Assembly: GCA_002452515.1 (NCBI GenBank)
Contig: DKEN01000081.1
Coordinates: forward strand, 28,811 to 37,221
Direction: 5' to 3'
From: Spartobacteria bacterium UBA6821
GTDB lineage: Bacteria; Verrucomicrobiota; Verrucomicrobiia; Chthoniobacterales; UBA6821
Length of the DNA: 8,411 nt
Positions 6,628 to 8,411 of this stretch are shown in pieces. The number at the start of each line of letters is the position of its first letter. Position 1 is the stretch's first letter. A model generated the notes under the pieces. The model did not search any database. It worked only from the letters and a program-made list of their open reading frames with translations, and was not told the origin of the DNA. A program made the position numbers and the translations under genes.

Positions 6628-7404
6628 ATGAGCACGTCGATCACCGATCTCTTCCGCCTTGATGGAAAAACGGCCCTCGTCACGGGTTGCAGTCGTGGAA
6701 TAGGTGCCGCCATGGCCGTTGCGCTCGCTGAAGCCGGAGCCAATATCATCGGTGTCAGTGGCTCGCTTTCCTTGAAAGAAAGCGACACAGGTCGGGCAGT
6801 GTTCGCCACAGGACAAGCCTTCCATCCCTATCGCTGCGATTTTTCCGACAGGGAGGCCGTCTCTGCCTTTATTGCAGAGGTCAAATCACGCCATCCTGTT
6901 GTTGATATTCTTGTCTGCAATGCGGGGACGATCCGCCGCCAACCCGCTGCGGAGCATAGCGATGACCTCTGGGATGAAGTCATCGAGGTCAACCTGCGTG
7001 CTCCTTTTATTTTGGCTCGGGAGTTTGGCCGGGAGATGGTTGCCAGGGGAGGCGGCAAGATTATCTTCACCGCTTCGTTGCTCTCCTTCCAGGGAGGAGT
7101 CACTGTTCCTGGCTACGCCGCAAGCAAGGGTGGGATCGCCCGACTGACCATGGCCCTCTCCAACGAATGGGCAGCAAGCGGTGTTTGCGTCAATGCCATC
7201 GCCCCCGGATACATCTCAACGGACAACACCGAGGCCCTGAGAAAGGACGCGGGGAGATCAGCCGCCATTCTATCCAGAATCCCCGCCGGACGCTGGGGTA
7301 ATCCGGAGGACATGAAGGGAACCACGCTCTTCCTCGCCTCCAGCGCCTCCGACTATGTCACCGGAACCATTCTCACCGTGGATGGCGGGTGGATGGGACG
7401 CTAA
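6628..7404 (+). CDS. kduD: 2-dehydro-3-deoxy-D-gluconate 5-dehydrogenase (SDR family)
   Basis: This cytoplasmic oxidoreductase uses NAD(P)H to reduce 2,5-diketo-3-deoxygluconate to 2-keto-3-deoxygluconate, which then enters the Entner-Doudoroff branch through KDG kinase and KDPG aldolase (neither is in the window). The product is a classical short-chain dehydrogenase of 258 aa: TGCSRGIG cofactor loop (19-26), CNAG (97-100, where most members have NNAG), Asn122, catalytic Ser150, Tyr163 and Lys167 in YAASK, then NAIAPGYISTDNTEALRKDA (189-208) and the C-terminal SASDYVTGTILTVDGGWMGR (239-258). The NAIAPGY, RIPAGRWG and SASDYV blocks and the WMGR ending resemble E. coli KduD closely. It starts nine bases after the kduI stop with a good ribosome site. 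It is the last gene of the cluster. Preference for NADH or NADPH is not clear from the sequence. Confidence 0.93.
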   Translation: MSTSITDLFRLDGKTALVTGCSRGIGAAMAVALAEAGANIIGVSGSLSLKESDTGRAVFATGQAFHPYRCDFSDREAVSAFIAEVKSRHPVVDILVCNAGTIRRQPAAEHSDDLWDEVIEVNLRAPFILAREFGREMVARGGGKIIFTASLLSFQGGVTVPGYAASKGGIARLTMALSNEWAASGVCVNAIAPGYISTDNTEALRKDAGRSAAILSRIPAGRWGNPEDMKGTTLFLASSASDYVTGTILTVDGGWMGR

Positions 7405-7450
7405 ATTATAGGAACGTGTCAGCCCGTGAGGTCAACCGATCAAAGGGGGA

Positions 7451-7479
7451 TTGACGCTATGCAGACTAATCCTCAGATT
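7451..7479 (+). promoter_or_regulatory. Candidate promoter for tRNA-Arg
   Basis: TTGACG at 7451-7456 matches the -35 consensus in five of six positions. Seventeen bases later is CAGATT (7474-7479), a weak -10 with three of six matches. Transcription would start near 7486, about ten bases before the tRNA. It overlaps the inverted repeats described separately, so promoter and terminator readings compete for this DNA. Confidence 0.3.
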
Positions 7480-7494
7480 AGCGTTCGCTTTTTT
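7454..7494 (+). terminator. Possible rho-independent terminator of the uronate operon
   Basis: Two mutually exclusive hairpins precede a six-T run (7489-7494). One pairs CTAATC (7466-7471) with GATTAG (7476-7481) around a four-base loop. The other pairs ACGCTA (7454-7459) with TAGCGT (7479-7484) around a 19-base loop. Both are modest: the first is AT-rich and ends seven bases before the Ts, and the second has a large loop and ends four bases before them. The position 50-90 bases after kduD and directly before a tRNA fits termination. Confidence 0.4.
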
Positions 7495-7495
7495 A

Positions 7496-7572
7496 GCACC
7501 CGTAGCTCAATTGGATAGAGCGCTTCCCTCCGAAGGAAGAGGTTGTGAGTTCGACCCTCGCCGGGTGCACCA
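7496..7572 (+). tRNA. tRNA-Arg, anticodon CCG, CCA encoded
   Basis: A full cloverleaf can be drawn by hand. The acceptor stem is GCACCCG/CGGGTGC (7 bp, perfect). The D stem is GCTC/GAGC. The anticodon stem is CTTCC/GGAAG around the seven-base loop CTCCGAA, giving anticodon CCG, which reads the arginine codon CGG. The variable loop is AGGTT (5 bases). The T stem is GTGAG/CTCGC with one U-G pair around TTCGACC. Discriminator A7569 is followed by a genomic CCA at 7570-7572. It begins one base after the T-run ending the upstream intergenic region and converges with the amidotransferase gene. No integrase or duplicated tRNA 3' end is visible, so there is no sign of use as an attachment site. Confidence 0.95.
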
Positions 7573-7595
7573 TGTGTAGCACTTTCGTCAGGACT

Positions 7596-8330
7596 TTAGG
7601 AGGAGGCCACAAATCGATCCATCAGGGCAAAGAATCTCTTTTTCCCTGACTGAAAGAGCGAAAGATCGCTGAGGATTTCCTCTGGTGTTTGCACGGTTGG
7701 GGAAGGGATCATACTCAGGGCGACTCCAGGATCCGCAAGGGCGTCCCGCATCATTGATTCCGTCCATTCGAGATGAAACTGAAGGCCGAGTACCTGCTTG
7801 CCGATGAGAAAAGCCTGCTGCTCGCACGCTTCATTCCGGGCAAGCTGTACCGCACCCGGTGGGAGTGAGTAGGTGTCTCCGTGCCACTGGAAAGCGAGGA
7901 ATGAGCTTTTCTCGTGATTTTCCGGCGCAAAGGTGGAGTCTGCCCCTTTTTTCTCAGGGAAAAGCTTTTTCCCTTCCTCCGTGAGCATGATCGGTTGCCA
8001 GCCAAATTCCTTGATTGTATGACGATAGGCCTTTCCACCAAGTGCATCGGCCAGCAGTTGGCAACCGAGGCAAAGTCCGACGAGTTTCTTTCCGGCGGCG
8101 ACAGCATCGCGCAGATACTGCTTCTCCAAGGCAAGCCAGGGATGTTTTTCCTCTTCGTAGGCCCCCATGGGGCCGCCGAGACTGATGAGAAGGTCAAAAC
8201 TATCCAGCGGAGGAGGCGGTTGGCCCTCACAGATCAGGCAGGTGGCAATCGTGTATCCCTGTGTATGGGCCCATTCGATCAGGGCTCCCGGGCCGTCGAG
8301 GGGATCGTGTTGGAGAAAGAGAATGCGCAT
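7596..8330 (-). CDS. Stand-alone class I glutamine amidotransferase-like protein
   Basis: The product has 244 aa and is a cytoplasmic class I (triad) glutamine amidotransferase domain resembling the N-terminal half of GMP synthase (COG0518-type proteins). Visible features are the oxyanion-region SLGGPMGAYEE (50-60), the nucleophile motif GLCLGCQLLADALGG (85-99) with Cys87, an AFQWHGDTY block (146-154), and LGLQFHLEWTE (181-191) giving His186 and Glu188 of the triad. It probably releases ammonia from glutamine or cleaves a gamma-glutamyl bond. No partner synthetase domain is fused and none is encoded nearby, so the acceptor is unknown. It starts at ATG 8330; the preceding bases are pyrimidine-rich with no Shine-Dalgarno sequence. 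It converges on the tRNA gene, with 23 bases between them. It shows no functional link to the uronate operon. Confidence 0.9.
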   Translation of the reverse strand: MRILFLQHDPLDGPGALIEWAHTQGYTIATCLICEGQPPPPLDSFDLLISLGGPMGAYEEEKHPWLALEKQYLRDAVAAGKKLVGLCLGCQLLADALGGKAYRHTIKEFGWQPIMLTEEGKKLFPEKKGADSTFAPENHEKSSFLAFQWHGDTYSLPPGAVQLARNEACEQQAFLIGKQVLGLQFHLEWTESMMRDALADPGVALSMIPSPTVQTPEEILSDLSLFQSGKKRFFALMDRFVASS

Positions 8331-8360
8331 AGGGAAAAAAGGAATAAGGAAGATTGAAAA

Positions 8361-8411
8361 ATGAAAAGAGGGAAAATGTGGATTGGTTGTTACAAACGAG
8401 GCTCTGGGGAG
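8361..8411 (+). CDS. Possible start of a divergent hypothetical gene (cut by window edge)
   Basis: ATG at 8361 is preceded by AAGGAAG (8346-8352) at a spacing of eight bases, an ideal ribosome site, and the frame stays open for 17 codons to the window end (MKRGKMWIGCYKRGSGE). I do not recognise the peptide, and 17 codons are too few to show coding. The A-rich leader could supply such a motif by chance. It would be divergent from the amidotransferase gene, 30 bases from its start. Confidence 0.2.
   Translation, partial: MKRGKMWIGCYKRGSGE

Noticed and set aside
6130..6825. Antisense open frame of 231 codons over kduI and kduD
   Set aside because: It lies opposite two well-supported genes, spans their junction, and its product has no recognisable motifs.
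7496..7600. tRNA-Arg as an integration site of a mobile element
   Set aside because: There is no integrase, no repeated tRNA 3' segment and no compositional shift nearby.
1..8411. CRISPR array, insertion sequence or other mobile element
   Set aside because: No regularly spaced repeats, transposase motifs or terminal inverted repeats were seen by eye on either strand.

Overview
The window most likely comes from the chromosome of a Gram-negative, polysaccharide-degrading bacterium, and Verrucomicrobiota is my best guess. The reasons are a plant-type ATP phosphofructokinase, a SucC with a GRGKGTF-type ATP-grasp loop, exported DUF1080 and DUF4861 proteins, moderate-to-high GC content, and several genes with no Shine-Dalgarno sequence. 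This placement rests on protein style recalled from memory, not on a marker gene.

Layout. (1) Positions 1-2249, minus strand: two central-metabolism genes, a plant-type 6-phosphofructokinase followed by the 5' three quarters of sucC (succinyl-CoA synthetase beta subunit), which runs off the left edge. (2) Positions 2250-2382: a short divergent intergenic region with a 14-bp inverted repeat and a TTGACT/T-tract candidate promoter. (3) Positions 2383-7404, plus strand: a compact five-gene cluster that looks like one operon. It encodes an exported DUF4861 protein, an exported DUF1080 (3-keto-disaccharide hydrolase-like) protein, an exported GH105 unsaturated glycuronyl hydrolase, KduI and KduD. 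(4) Positions 7405-7495: an intergenic region with overlapping hairpins and a candidate tRNA promoter. (5) Positions 7496-7572: tRNA-Arg(CCG) with encoded CCA. (6) Positions 7598-8330, minus strand: a stand-alone class I glutamine amidotransferase, then 81 bases that may hold the start of a divergent gene.

How the operon works. Polysaccharide lyases, which are not in the window, cut pectin-like or other uronate-containing polymers and leave a 4,5-unsaturated uronic acid at the non-reducing end. GH105 removes that residue, which rearranges to 5-keto-4-deoxyuronate. KduI isomerises it to 2,5-diketo-3-deoxygluconate, and KduD reduces this to 2-keto-3-deoxygluconate. The DUF4861 and DUF1080 proteins carry signal peptides and presumably act on the oligosaccharide outside the cytoplasm at steps that cannot be assigned from sequence. 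No transporter, regulator, lyase, KDG kinase or KDPG aldolase is present here, so the pathway is incomplete within the window. The least-explained parts are the DUF4861 and DUF1080 proteins and the export of GH105 upstream of cytoplasmic Kdu enzymes.
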